DNA of 12,395 nt from an uncultured Clostridium sp. (GTDB taxonomy: Bacteria; Bacillota; Clostridia; Clostridiales; Clostridiaceae). The position numbers were made by a program, and so were the translations under genes. How positions within the stretch are numbered: position 1 is the first letter of the stretch; each line of letters starts with the position of its first letter. The stretch spans positions 1 to 12,395 of the forward strand of contig NZ_CAKVKB010000101.1 in the NCBI RefSeq assembly GCF_934754915.1. The letters are read 5' to 3'. The notes beneath the pieces were generated by a model. The model made no database searches and was not told the origin of the DNA. It saw only the letters and a list, made by a program, of their open reading frames with translations. Below, in pieces: positions 1 to 7,600 of the stretch.

Positions 1-58
1 TTTAATTGACAATGTATAATTGATAATTTGCAATGCATAATGAAAGCTTTAATTTTAT
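1..58. repeat. Degenerate dispersed intergenic repeat, copy 1 (hairpin missing)
   Basis: The tract has ATTGACAATG-like units (TTGACAATG at 6-14, then degenerate TTGATAATTTGCAATG), followed by TGAAA and CTTTAATTTTAT (47-58). The same two flanks occur at 12250-12280, where they enclose a small hairpin that is absent here. It belongs to a loose family seen at four intergenic sites in this window. The sequence is very AT-rich, so part of the similarity could be chance. No gene is seen in 1-156. Confidence 0.45.
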
Positions 59-103
59 ACATATTGAATAGATTTTATTTTTCATTGCATCATTTATGAA
101 TAC

Positions 104-144
104 AAAATAATAAACGCCTAAAAAATTTAGACGTCTATTATTTT
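104..144 (-). terminator. Intrinsic terminator of helD
   Basis: Two 19-base arms (104-122 and 126-144) pair completely if two G-U pairs are allowed, with a 3-base loop. On the minus strand the hairpin begins 13 bases after the helD stop codon, and its 3' arm ends in TTATTATTTTG, giving a U-rich end. The position and T-rich 3' side fit a Rho-independent terminator; the stem is AT-rich apart from the ACG/CGT centre. Confidence 0.75.
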
Positions 145-156
145 CGCATTTTTTAT

Positions 157-2313
157 TTAATTCTTCTTTATTATTGAAAGTCTATGAAGAGCTCTTGTGC
201 ACATTATATATTTTACCAAAGGCTGAACATCCTCATCTTCAACAACTATAACACCATCAAATTCCAATCCTTTTGCAAGATATGCAGGAATAAGAACTCT
301 TCCACCCTTATAAAGAATTTCTTCATTGTCAATTTTCTGTATTCCCATCTTTTCTTTTAAAAGAGGAGCAAATTCTTCAAGATCATTAGTACTATTGAAT
401 ATTACTGCTATATTTTCATATCCATCTTCTTCATAATCTTCAATAAGAGATGAAATTGTTTCTATACAATCTTCTTTAGCATCATATTCTTCTTCAATAA
501 CAGGCTCTCCTTTTCTCACTAAAGGTACAATACGTTCTTCATTTAAGAATTTATTAGCATACTCCATAATTTCCTGAGTAGATCTGTAACTTTTACTCAA
601 GTCATAATGCTTTATTTCAGTCTTTATATCTGCAAAAATTTCATCAAGGTGAAGCATTGCTGGTTCATCTTCTGTAGATATAAGTCTTTGATTAGAATCA
701 CCTACTATAGTATAGCTTTTGCATTGTGTCATTTCTTTAATTATTTTAAACTGCATATAACTATAATCTTGTGCTTCATCAATTACTATATGCTTGATTT
801 CATTTTTAACCTTAGCACCATCAAGCTTAACCATAAGATACAATATTCCTGATAAATCCATATATCCAAGCTTTAATTCATTTTCAATATATTCTTCTGA
901 TTCTAATGGCTTATTAATATCTTCATTATTTATTATTCTCTTGTATATATCAGTTATAGGCTCAAATTTAAGCCACTTATCTAAATCATTTCTTGAATTT
1001 ATAACTTCTCGTACAATTTCTCTTATCTTGATTCTTCTCAAAAATTCTATATTGTTCTTTTCAATATCAGCTTCGTCTTCAGAAAGGTTCTCCATTTTCT
1101 TCTTTAATTCAGCATTCATCGCATAAACAGCTTCGTCTCTTTTATCTTTAATTTTAGATGTGAGTATTCTTCTTATCTTCTCACTTCTTCTAAATAAAGG
1201 CATATCTTTGTAATACACATCAAACAATTCCTTTATTTCATCAACCGAAACTATTTCTTTACCATTAAACTCAACAGGTTTTATTTTAAAATACTCTTTT
1301 TTAAGCTGTTCAATTTTAGAATCAAGAATTTGTACAAATTTCTTTGAACTCTTATATTTATATTCTTCTAATGCTTCAACATTATTATTCATAGCATCTT
1401 CAATATATTTTCCAAAGCTTTTTATATCTGCATTTTCTAAATTAAGTTCTTTTTTAGCAAAGTTTTCAAAAGTGGTCTGCTTTATCCCTCCGCTTTCACC
1501 TAAAGTAGGAAGAACCTGTGCTATATAATCCATAAATATATCATTAGGCCCAAAAATAAGCACTTTATCTCCAAACTGTTTTCTGAAATTATAAAGAAGA
1601 TATGAAATTCTATGTAACGCTATTGTAGTTTTTCCTGATCCAGCAACACCATTGACAATGACTATTTTATTTCTATCTTCTCTTATTATTTCATCCTGTT
1701 CTTTTTGAATAGTCATTACAATATCTTTAAGTTTTTCTGATGAATTACTTGTTAGGACCATCTGTAAGATTTCATCCTTAACATCAAGAGCTGAATCAAA
1801 TACTCCTTTAAGTTCTCCTTTTTTGATTATAAGCTGCTTTCTTGATAATATATCAGCCTTTATTTCTCCTGAAGGTGGATTGTAGCTTGATGGACCTACT
1901 GTACCTTTATAAAACAGTGATGCTATAGGTGCTCTCCAGTCTACTATTAAAGGTTCATATGCATCTTCCAATGTCAATCCATATCTTCCTATGTATATAT
2001 CTTCTGGCAGACTATCTTCCTCTTTAAATGTCACCTTTCCAAAATATGGCGATTCCTTAAGTTTAGTAAACTCCATAAGTCTTTTATCTATTGTTTTATA
2101 TGCTTCTTCCTTAACATAATTTTCATGATCAAAATAATCTATTACTTGATCTTCATCATCTTTATATTCTTCAATATATTTCTGCCTTGCTTCAAGTATC
2201 TGTCCTGTAACTACTTTTCTTCTCTCTAAATATTTTAAAACTTCATCATGAAGTATTCCTTGTACTTCTTCAAGTTTATTTTCTTCCATTAAGAAATCTA
2301 TTTGTCTGCTCAT
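157..2313 (-). CDS. helD: HelD-like UvrD/Rep-family helicase (RNA polymerase recycling factor)
   Basis: A 718-residue superfamily 1 ATPase. Visible motifs are Walker A GVAGSGKT (residues 222-229), Walker B IDEAQD (511-516), motif III GDSNQ (538-542), motif IV SKSYRST (about 575-581), a motif V-like AKGLEFDGV near the C terminus, and a motif VI-like YIMCTRALHRL just before the end. The first 80 or so residues are charged and helical with an acidic turn (KDDEDQ, 51-56), matching the N-terminal coiled coil that in HelD proteins enters the RNA polymerase secondary channel. About 280 residues separate Walker A from Walker B, as in HelD rather than in UvrD/PcrA. HelD is known to use ATP to release stalled RNA polymerase from nucleic acid; the length is slightly below the roughly 770 residues of B. 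subtilis HelD. The start is supported by AAGGAG 8 bases upstream of ATG. The gene forms its own unit downstream of ftsH. HelD rather than a DNA-repair helicase is inferred from architecture. Confidence 0.88.
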   Translation of the reverse strand: MSRQIDFLMEENKLEEVQGILHDEVLKYLERRKVVTGQILEARQKYIEEYKDDEDQVIDYFDHENYVKEEAYKTIDKRLMEFTKLKESPYFGKVTFKEEDSLPEDIYIGRYGLTLEDAYEPLIVDWRAPIASLFYKGTVGPSSYNPPSGEIKADILSRKQLIIKKGELKGVFDSALDVKDEILQMVLTSNSSEKLKDIVMTIQKEQDEIIREDRNKIVIVNGVAGSGKTTIALHRISYLLYNFRKQFGDKVLIFGPNDIFMDYIAQVLPTLGESGGIKQTTFENFAKKELNLENADIKSFGKYIEDAMNNNVEALEEYKYKSSKKFVQILDSKIEQLKKEYFKIKPVEFNGKEIVSVDEIKELFDVYYKDMPLFRRSEKIRRILTSKIKDKRDEAVYAMNAELKKKMENLSEDEADIEKNNIEFLRRIKIREIVREVINSRNDLDKWLKFEPITDIYKRIINNEDINKPLESEEYIENELKLGYMDLSGILYLMVKLDGAKVKNEIKHIVIDEAQDYSYMQFKIIKEMTQCKSYTIVGDSNQRLISTEDEPAMLHLDEIFADIKTEIKHYDLSKSYRSTQEIMEYANKFLNEERIVPLVRKGEPVIEEEYDAKEDCIETISSLIEDYEEDGYENIAVIFNSTNDLEEFAPLLKEKMGIQKIDNEEILYKGGRVLIPAYLAKGLEFDGVIVVEDEDVQPLVKYIMCTRALHRLSIIKKN

Positions 2314-2336
2314 TTTTACAACTCCTTCATTTTTCT

Positions 2337-2365
2337 AATATACTGCTGTAATAAAGCTGTTTTAA
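2337..2365 (-). promoter_or_regulatory. Candidate helD promoter
   Basis: On the minus strand TTAAAA (2360-2365) lies 17 bases before TATATT (2337-2342), a weak -35 and a good -10. Transcription would start near 2330, leaving a short leader that still contains the AAGGAG site. It lies just beyond the ftsH terminator hairpin, so helD need not depend on ftsH transcription. Confidence 0.4.
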
Positions 2366-2376
2366 ATTAAGGCAGA

Positions 2377-2408
2377 GAAATGACTTAATCAAATGATTAA
2401 GTCATTTC
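2377..2408 (-). terminator. Perfect hairpin after ftsH, likely terminator
   Basis: Two perfectly complementary 15-base arms (2377-2391 and 2394-2408) are separated by two bases, in effect a long palindrome with a tight loop. It lies about 36 bases after the ftsH stop codon. The minus-strand 3' side reads TTTCTCTGCC, so the U tract is poor; the hairpin could be a weak terminator, an mRNA 3'-end stabiliser or, less likely, a protein-binding palindrome. It separates ftsH from helD. Confidence 0.55.
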
Positions 2409-2443
2409 CAAATCACAAACCTATTAAATACTAAAACAATATT

Positions 2444-4657
2444 TTATATAGTATCATTATTTTTTATTTCATCTTGAACTTCAGTATTTTCTGAAGCTTT
2501 AATCTCTCCATCTGAAGCTTCACCTGATGTCTGTAGCTTTTCAGATTCAGAAGCTTCATTTTCATTTGACACCTCAGAGTTCTTTACTGATCCATTAGGA
2601 ATTTCTTCTTCTTCATAAATTTTCTTATCAGCATTTTCTAAATCTGAACTCTTTTCTAGGGATATTTCTGAAACTTCATTTTTCTTATCAGACTTAAATT
2701 CCCTGTCAAACTCTTTTTCAAGTTCTGCTTCTAAAGCGTGTCTTTTAGCTCTTCTTTCTTCTACTTCCTTAAGTCTCTTTTCTTTTTCTATTTTCTGCTT
2801 TTCAGCTTCTTCTCTCTTTTCAGGATACTCTTCATAAATTAATTCCATGAATTCATCACCAAAAATATTTTCTTTTTCTATAAGAACTGCTGAAATCTTA
2901 TCTAAAAGAACCATGTTTTCTCTTATAATTTTTCTAGCTTCTTTATGGGCTTCTTTTATTATTTTCAATGCTTCTTCATCTAAAATTGCAGATGTTTCTT
3001 CACTACAATTTCTTACTGATCTTCCATCAAGATATTTATTCTGAATAGATTCTAAAGCCATCATGTCAAATCTATCGCTCATACCATACATAGAGACCAT
3101 AGATCTTGCCATCTGAGTAGCTCTCTCTATATCATTAGCAGCTCCACTTGTAATAAGGTTGAATTTTTCTTCTTCTGCTGCTCTTCCTCCAACAAGAATC
3201 TTTATTTCGTTCATGATTTCATCCTTAGTGTTAAGGAACTTTTCTTCTTCATCTTCTATCTGCATAGTGTATCCAAGAGATCCTTTCATTCTTGGCACTA
3301 TAGTAATTTTATGAACTGGCTTTGTATTTTTAAGCATAGCAGATACAAGTGCATGACCTACCTCATGATATGATACTATTTCTCTTTCTCTTTCAGAAAG
3401 TATAGCATCTTTCTTTTCCTTACCTGCTATTATAACTTCAACAGCTTCTCTTAAATCTTCCTGAAGAACAACTTTTCTTCTTCTTCTTACTGCTCTTAAA
3501 GCTGCTTCATTTATTATGTTTGCAAGATCTGCTCCTACAGCTCCTGGAGTACTTCTTGCTATTTCTGTCAAATCAACATCATCACCTAAGACTATGTTCT
3601 TAGCATGAACTTTAAGTATAGCTTCTCTTCCCTTAAATTCAGGTCTGTCAACTATAACTCTTCTGTCAAATCTTCCTGGTCTTAAAAGTGCCTTATCAAG
3701 TACTTCTGGTCTGTTAGTTGCACCTAAAATTACTACTCCTTTAGATGAATCAAATCCATCCATTTCAGATAATAACTGATTTAATGTCTGTTCTCTTTCA
3801 TCATTGCTCTGCATCTGATTATCTCTGCTCTTACCTATAGCATCAATTTCATCTATGAATACTATACATGGAGCTTTTGCTACTGCATCCTTGAATAATT
3901 CTCTTACTCTTGATGCACCAACACCAACAAACATTTCAACAAAGCTTGAACCTGATAAAGAGAAAAATGGAACTTTTGCTTCACCAGCAACAGCCTTTGC
4001 AATAAGTGTTTTACCTGTTCCAGGAGGTCCAACAAGAAGAACACCCTTAGGAAGCTTTGCACCTATTTCTGTATATTTTTCAGGACAGTTAAGAAAATCT
4101 ATTACTTCTTTTAAAGATTCCTTTGCTTCTTCCTGACCTGCAACATCATCAAATGTAACTTTAATTTCACTTTCTGTGTAAATCTTAGCATTGTTTTTTC
4201 CAATGCTCATGACGCCGCCACCGCCGCCTATTTTAGAAAACAGGAATTTCCACATAAGAAAGAAAAATGCAATTGGAATTACCCAGCTCATGAGTATATT
4301 TAAAATTGGACTCTCAGTTGGATTTTTACCTGTAAAATCTACATTTGCAGCTTGAAGCTTATCAATCAATGTATCATCAGTAATATTAGCTGTATATAAA
4401 GTTTTTCCTTTATATTCTTCATTATCTGCGCTTGGTGTTATCAATAAATTATCACTAGTAATGACCACCTTGGAAATTTCTTTTTCTTCTAACAACTGCA
4501 AGAATTGATTATATGTAATCTCTTTAGTTGTACTCTTATCTTTTGCAACATTAAATGCCATAATAAAGGCAAATGCAATTAAAAAATAAGTAATGACAAT
4601 AGTATATGACTTATTTTTATTTTTTTTGCCATTATTTTTTTGATTATTATCCTGCAT
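2444..4657 (-). CDS. ftsH: ATP-dependent zinc metalloprotease FtsH with extended charged C-terminal tail
   Basis: A membrane-anchored AAA+ protease that degrades damaged membrane proteins and selected cytosolic regulators. The order is TM helix 1 (about 18-38), an extracytoplasmic FtsH domain (40-115), TM helix 2 (about 119-140), a Gly-rich linker (144-148), and the AAA domain: Walker A GPPGTGKT (210-217), pore motif FVG (243-245), Walker B IVFIDE (265-270), and the second region of homology with arginine fingers R326 and R329. The M41 protease site is HEVGH (431-435), with the third zinc ligand probably D509 in the SGAANDIERAT stretch. FtsH is usually about 600-650 residues; this one has 737, the excess being a tail from about residue 612 that is Glu/Lys-rich and then Glu/Ser/Asn-rich, probably disordered. 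A GGTGAT ribosome site precedes ATG. It lies 27 bases downstream of a DUF3006 gene, probably co-transcribed, and not in the common tilS-hpt-ftsH arrangement, so it may be one of several paralogues (inference). Confidence 0.96.
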   Translation of the reverse strand: MQDNNQKNNGKKNKNKSYTIVITYFLIAFAFIMAFNVAKDKSTTKEITYNQFLQLLEEKEISKVVITSDNLLITPSADNEEYKGKTLYTANITDDTLIDKLQAANVDFTGKNPTESPILNILMSWVIPIAFFFLMWKFLFSKIGGGGGVMSIGKNNAKIYTESEIKVTFDDVAGQEEAKESLKEVIDFLNCPEKYTEIGAKLPKGVLLVGPPGTGKTLIAKAVAGEAKVPFFSLSGSSFVEMFVGVGASRVRELFKDAVAKAPCIVFIDEIDAIGKSRDNQMQSNDEREQTLNQLLSEMDGFDSSKGVVILGATNRPEVLDKALLRPGRFDRRVIVDRPEFKGREAILKVHAKNIVLGDDVDLTEIARSTPGAVGADLANIINEAALRAVRRRRKVVLQEDLREAVEVIIAGKEKKDAILSEREREIVSYHEVGHALVSAMLKNTKPVHKITIVPRMKGSLGYTMQIEDEEEKFLNTKDEIMNEIKILVGGRAAEEEKFNLITSGAANDIERATQMARSMVSMYGMSDRFDMMALESIQNKYLDGRSVRNCSEETSAILDEEALKIIKEAHKEARKIIRENMVLLDKISAVLIEKENIFGDEFMELIYEEYPEKREEAEKQKIEKEKRLKEVEERRAKRHALEAELEKEFDREFKSDKKNEVSEISLEKSSDLENADKKIYEEEEIPNGSVKNSEVSNENEASESEKLQTSGEASDGEIKASENTEVQDEIKNNDTI

Positions 4658-4684
4658 TTAATCACCATTCCCTTCTACTGTAAG

Positions 4685-4903
4685 TTACTTCCACATGTCT
4701 TTTGTCATGCGTTCTATCTCTTCTTTTCGTTTTTTCGTTAACTCACTATTTACTTTAAAGAAATCTCCTTCTCTTTCAAGAACATCCCCTTCTTTAAAAC
4801 TCCCCACTATATTGTCTTTTAATATATTAACCATTTTTTCATCTTCAGCTTCTACCACAACAAAATCCCCTTCAATTCTGTCAATAATAAAATTACTGTT
4901 CAT
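4685..4903 (-). CDS. DUF3006 family small protein
   Basis: A 72-residue soluble protein that matches the DUF3006 pattern: an N-terminal IIDRIEGDFVVVEAED segment (residues 6-21), then a KEGDVL turn and a short second beta segment, ending in a charged helix. The predicted fold is a small beta-barrel-like domain; the biochemical role of the family is unknown. AGAGGG, 8 bases before ATG, supports the start. It is the first gene of a unit with ftsH (27-base gap, no terminator between). A role linked to FtsH is only guilt by association. There is no signal peptide or membrane segment. Confidence 0.8.
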   Translation of the reverse strand: MNSNFIIDRIEGDFVVVEAEDEKMVNILKDNIVGSFKEGDVLEREGDFFKVNSELTKKRKEEIERMTKDMWK

Positions 4904-5026
4904 ATTAAAAACCCTCTTTTATCAATTAATTTAATTTGGTTTATATAACTGCCCATGACAATTACATTTAAATCAATTAATATTATAATTATCTTCTAAA
5001 TTAATCTCTTATGCAAGTAAAATCTC

Positions 5027-5054
5027 ATTATAATATGCAATATATAATTGACAA
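5027..5054 (-). promoter_or_regulatory. Promoter of the DUF3006-ftsH operon
   Basis: On the minus strand TTGTCA (5049-5054, one mismatch to the -35 consensus) is followed after 16 bases by a perfect TATAAT (5027-5032). Transcription should start near 5020, giving a leader of about 117 bases before the DUF3006 gene. This is the best-matching promoter in the ftsH region. Its -35 element lies inside the dispersed ATTGACAATT-type repeat. Confidence 0.65.
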
Positions 5055-5095
5055 TTCACAATAAATGATGAAATTTTTGCAAGATTTTTTTAATT
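5046..5095. repeat. Dispersed intergenic repeat, copy 2 (with mini-hairpin)
   Basis: ATTGACAATTCACAAT is followed by a 30-base block (5066-5095) that matches 12247-12276 at 27 of 30 positions. Within it AAATTTT (5071-5077) can pair with AAGATTT (5081-5087) including one G-U pair; in the other copy the corresponding pair is A-U. The hairpin is therefore retained despite base changes. The repeat lies in the 234-base gap between lepB and the DUF3006 gene. Confidence 0.5.
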
Positions 5096-5137
5096 AAAGT
5101 ACATTTATAATGCTATCCAAAACAATTATTATTATAC

Positions 5138-5659
5138 TTACCTTACTACTCCAAAATCCTTTATTGGATAATATCTTACCTGAGCTTTTCCTTGAACATG
5201 ATCTTTATCTATATATGGATTTTCCCAATATCTCGCATCATAAGAAACAGCTCTATTATCTCCTAAGAAAAACAGCTTTCCTTCTGGAACATCAAATATT
5301 CCATTATAGTTCTCATTATTTTTAACATAACTCTCATCTATCTCTTTACCATTTACTTTAACTACTCCATCTGTGATTTCAATATGATCTCCTGGAAGTC
5401 CTATTACCCTTTTTATTAAAGTTTCATTAAGCTCATCTGAAGTAAATACAAGTATGTCGCCTCTTTTTATATTGTCTTTATTCCATATTCTTGTAACTAT
5501 AAGTTTATCATCTATATTTAATGTAGGAATCATAGATCCACTTGGTATATAAACATTTATAAAAATAAACTTATTAAGTGCAAATGCAATAGCAATTGCG
5601 CATATTATAGGAACAATCCAATCCTTAAAAAAGTTTCCCTTTTTCACTTCGTTTTCCAT
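5138..5659 (-). CDS. lepB: Signal peptidase I
   Basis: Removes signal peptides from secreted preproteins at the outer face of the membrane. The 173-residue protein has a charged N terminus and a single TM helix (about 14-35), followed by the conserved boxes: box B PSGSMIPTL with nucleophile Ser42, box C RGDILVF (66-72), box D LIKRVIGLPGD with catalytic base Lys83, and box E GDNRAVSYDAR (133-143). In box E the usual S-x-D-S-R is S-x-D-A-R, a mild deviation. Size and one-TM layout match the Bacillus SipS/SipT type. AGGAGGT stands about 10 bases before ATG and fixes the start. It is monocistronic as far as visible: lysA with a strong terminator lies upstream, and the following DUF3006 gene has its own promoter. 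No terminator hairpin was recognised directly after the stop codon. Confidence 0.96.
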   Translation of the reverse strand: MENEVKKGNFFKDWIVPIICAIAIAFALNKFIFINVYIPSGSMIPTLNIDDKLIVTRIWNKDNIKRGDILVFTSDELNETLIKRVIGLPGDHIEITDGVVKVNGKEIDESYVKNNENYNGIFDVPEGKLFFLGDNRAVSYDARYWENPYIDKDHVQGKAQVRYYPIKDFGVVR

Positions 5660-5835
5660 AAAAATTCAACCTCCTCATTTTTATCTAAATTTTGTTATTT
5701 TAAATATACATCTTCAATAAATAAATCATTCAGTCAAATTCTATATACTTCTATTGAAAATACTAAATATTAGATTTCAGTTGAAAATATATATTCTTAG
5801 AATATTTTATCTGTTTTATTAAAAATACACTAATT

Positions 5836-5845
5836 AGTATACCAT
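5836..5845 (-). promoter_or_regulatory. Candidate extended -10 promoter of lepB
   Basis: On the minus strand TATACT (5836-5841) is preceded by TGG, giving the TGn extended -10 motif. No good -35 hexamer is visible at the right distance. Transcription would begin near 5829 with a leader of about 170 bases. It lies just after the lysA terminator, a sensible place for a lepB promoter, but the evidence is modest. Confidence 0.4.
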
Positions 5846-5894
5846 AATTTATATTATAAAATATTTATAACTTATTAATTTTTTTACACAAAAA

Positions 5895-5927
5895 GATATG
5901 CACTAGTCAAATTGACTAGTGCATATC
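5895..5927 (-). terminator. Strong intrinsic terminator of lysA
   Basis: Two perfect 16-base arms (5895-5910 and 5912-5927) flank one central A. On the minus strand the stem is followed directly by CTTTTTGTGT, a U-rich tail. It lies about 138 bases after the lysA stop codon and before lepB, so it should end lysA transcription. The plus-strand side lacks an equally good T tract. Confidence 0.8.
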
Positions 5928-6065
5928 AGTCTTTATATATTTATAATCTTGGGAAAGAATATTAATAAAAAGCTTATTTAAAAAATATAATCAATTTATA
6001 AATGTATCATATTTACATTTATCATTTCTATATTATATACAGAATTTTTTAATTTATTCATAATT

Positions 6066-7361
6066 CTATAAAATATCATTTCTGATTATATCTTCGTATG
6101 TTTCTCTCTTACAAACGAGTCTAGCTTGTCCATCCTTAACCATAACAACAGCTGGTTTTGGTATTCTGTTATAATTATTAGACATTGAATAACCATAAGC
6201 TCCTGTTGTAAGTACAGCAAGTGTATCACCACTGTATACTCCTGGAAGTTCAACATTTTCTAATAATATATCTCCAGATTCACAACATTTTCCTGCCACT
6301 GTAACAGTCTGTGTTTTATCTCCTTCAACTCTGTTTGCTATAACGCATTCATACTCTGCATTATAAAGTGCTGGTCTAATGTTATCAGTCATTCCTCCAT
6401 TAACGGCCGCATAAGTTCTTACGCCAGGAATTTCCTTAACACTTCCTATTGTATAAAGGGTTGTCCCAGAATTAGCCACAATGCTTCTTCCTGGTTCAAT
6501 GGTAAGAATTGGTCTTTCCTGACCTGTCCTTTTACAAACCTCATCAACTTTATTAACTATTGTTTCACAATACTCTTTAGTTGTCCTTGGTTTGTCCCCT
6601 TTACTATAGTATATACCAAAACCACCACCAAAATCTACTTCTTTTATAAAATAATCGTAATTTTTTTCAATTTTTTTTATTAAATCAAGCATAAATTCCA
6701 CTGCATCTTCATATGGTTCTAATTCAAAAATCTGTGAACCTATATGACAATGAATTCCAGCAAGGTTGATATTTTCAAGTTGTATAGCCTTTTCAACTGC
6801 ATCTTCAATGACTGTACCTACTGGTGCAAATCCAAATTTAGAATCTATCTGCCCTGTTTTAATATAATCATGAGTATGAGCATCTATTCCTGGAGTTATT
6901 CTCAAATATATATTTTGAACCTTTCCATATGACTTAGCTATTTTATTTAAAGCTTCCATTTCATAATGATTATCCACAACAAAATTTCCAACTCCAAGCT
7001 TAACTCCAAGCTCTATTTCATCTAATGTCTTATTATTTCCATGAAACATAACTCTTTCTAGTGGAAATCCTGCTTTATATGCAGTATATAATTCTCCTCC
7101 AGAAACAACATCTAAGGACATATTTTCTTCTTTTAACAATTTACATATCTGAACTGTAAGAAATGCCTTCCCTGCAAATGCTACTCTGTTACTATTTTCT
7201 TCACATTTAAAATACTTTCTATAATCCTTGCAGTAATTTCTTATTAATTCTTCATCAAATACATATAAAGGACTTCCATATTCCTTTATTAAATCTACTG
7301 CCTTTACTCCTCCAATACTTAATTGGTTATCTTCAACCTTCATCGATCCAAATAATTTCAT
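6066..7361 (-). CDS. lysA: Diaminopimelate decarboxylase
   Basis: Catalyses the last step of lysine synthesis, PLP-dependent decarboxylation of meso-2,6-diaminopimelate to L-lysine in the cytosol. With the ATG at 7361 the protein has 431 residues, usual for the family. Fold type III alanine-racemase-like barrel: PLP lysine K65 in VAFAGKAF, HIGS (206-209), the phosphate-binding GGGFG (245-249), EPGR (289-292), then the C-terminal beta domain with CESGD (360-364, catalytic Cys360) and GAYGYSMSNNYN (387-398). The start is chosen because GGGGGGA lies 6 bases before this ATG; an in-frame TTG at 7376 would overlap that ribosome site and is rejected. The lysine riboswitch and terminator upstream explain its regulation and confirm the function independently. 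It is a single-gene unit closed by the hairpin at 5895-5927. One exact TTATCCACA occurs inside the gene (6970-6978), probably by chance. Confidence 0.97.
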   Translation of the reverse strand: MKLFGSMKVEDNQLSIGGVKAVDLIKEYGSPLYVFDEELIRNYCKDYRKYFKCEENSNRVAFAGKAFLTVQICKLLKEENMSLDVVSGGELYTAYKAGFPLERVMFHGNNKTLDEIELGVKLGVGNFVVDNHYEMEALNKIAKSYGKVQNIYLRITPGIDAHTHDYIKTGQIDSKFGFAPVGTVIEDAVEKAIQLENINLAGIHCHIGSQIFELEPYEDAVEFMLDLIKKIEKNYDYFIKEVDFGGGFGIYYSKGDKPRTTKEYCETIVNKVDEVCKRTGQERPILTIEPGRSIVANSGTTLYTIGSVKEIPGVRTYAAVNGGMTDNIRPALYNAEYECVIANRVEGDKTQTVTVAGKCCESGDILLENVELPGVYSGDTLAVLTTGAYGYSMSNNYNRIPKPAVVMVKDGQARLVCKRETYEDIIRNDIL

Positions 7362-7384
7362 CTTTGTTCCCCCCAAAACTTTTC

Positions 7385-7421
7385 AACTGACAATGCAGAA
7401 TTGACAATTGACATTATATAT
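7385..7421. repeat. Dispersed intergenic repeat, copy 3, in the lysA leader
   Basis: Tandem degenerate units (CTGACAATG, ATTGACAATTGACATT) like those at 1-30 and 5046-5060. The hairpin part seen in copies 2 and 4 is not clearly present. It lies between the riboswitch terminator and the lysA ribosome binding site, so it is transcribed only when termination is avoided. Confidence 0.45.
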
Positions 7422-7478
7422 GTAGTGCTTTTTGCTTATTTTGAAATAAAATCTTTTATAAATGTCTTTTTTAATTTC

Positions 7479-7510
7479 AAAAAAAAGAGTCACAGATATA
7501 TGTCTGTGAC
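7479..7510 (-). terminator. Riboswitch-controlled intrinsic terminator (attenuator) of lysA
   Basis: GTCACAGA (7489-7496) and TCTGTGAC (7503-7510) form a perfect 8-base stem with a 6-base loop. On the minus strand it is followed by TC and then eight T residues (7479-7486). It lies between the lysine aptamer and the lysA start, about 118 bases before the ATG, which is the layout of a transcription-attenuating L box. Confidence 0.85.
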
Positions 7511-7600
7511 GAGTGGCAGAGCTGATACTAATTAATTCTTTCTACACAACATTTCTCAGCACATTATTTTATAAAAAATACATCTGCCAATTAAAAGATA

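Larger units (their letters stand above)
5660..6065. other. Gene-free stretch between lysA and lepB
   Basis: These 406 very AT-rich bases hold the lysA terminator (5895-5927), a candidate extended -10 promoter for lepB (5836-5841) and small imperfect inverted repeats such as ATATTCT-T-AGAATAT at about 5791-5805. I found no start codon with a ribosome site and no RNA gene in it. The 138 bases between the terminator and the lysA stop codon show nothing I can name. Confidence 0.6.

Noticed and set aside
607..1126. Overlapping plus-strand open frames opposite helD
   Set aside because: They lie wholly within the conserved helD coding region on the other strand, lack ribosome sites and give low-complexity hydrophobic peptides.
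3855..4136. Plus-strand open frame opposite ftsH (another at 2847-3044)
   Set aside because: Antisense shadow of the AAA domain; no ribosome site and no recognisable protein features.
6970..6978. Exact DnaA box inside lysA
   Set aside because: An isolated copy encoding conserved-looking residues (Val-Asp-Asn); a single match is compatible with chance.
7362..7376. TTG at 7376 as the lysA start
   Set aside because: It overlaps the GGGGGGA ribosome site that serves the ATG at 7361, and adds five residues not expected in the family.
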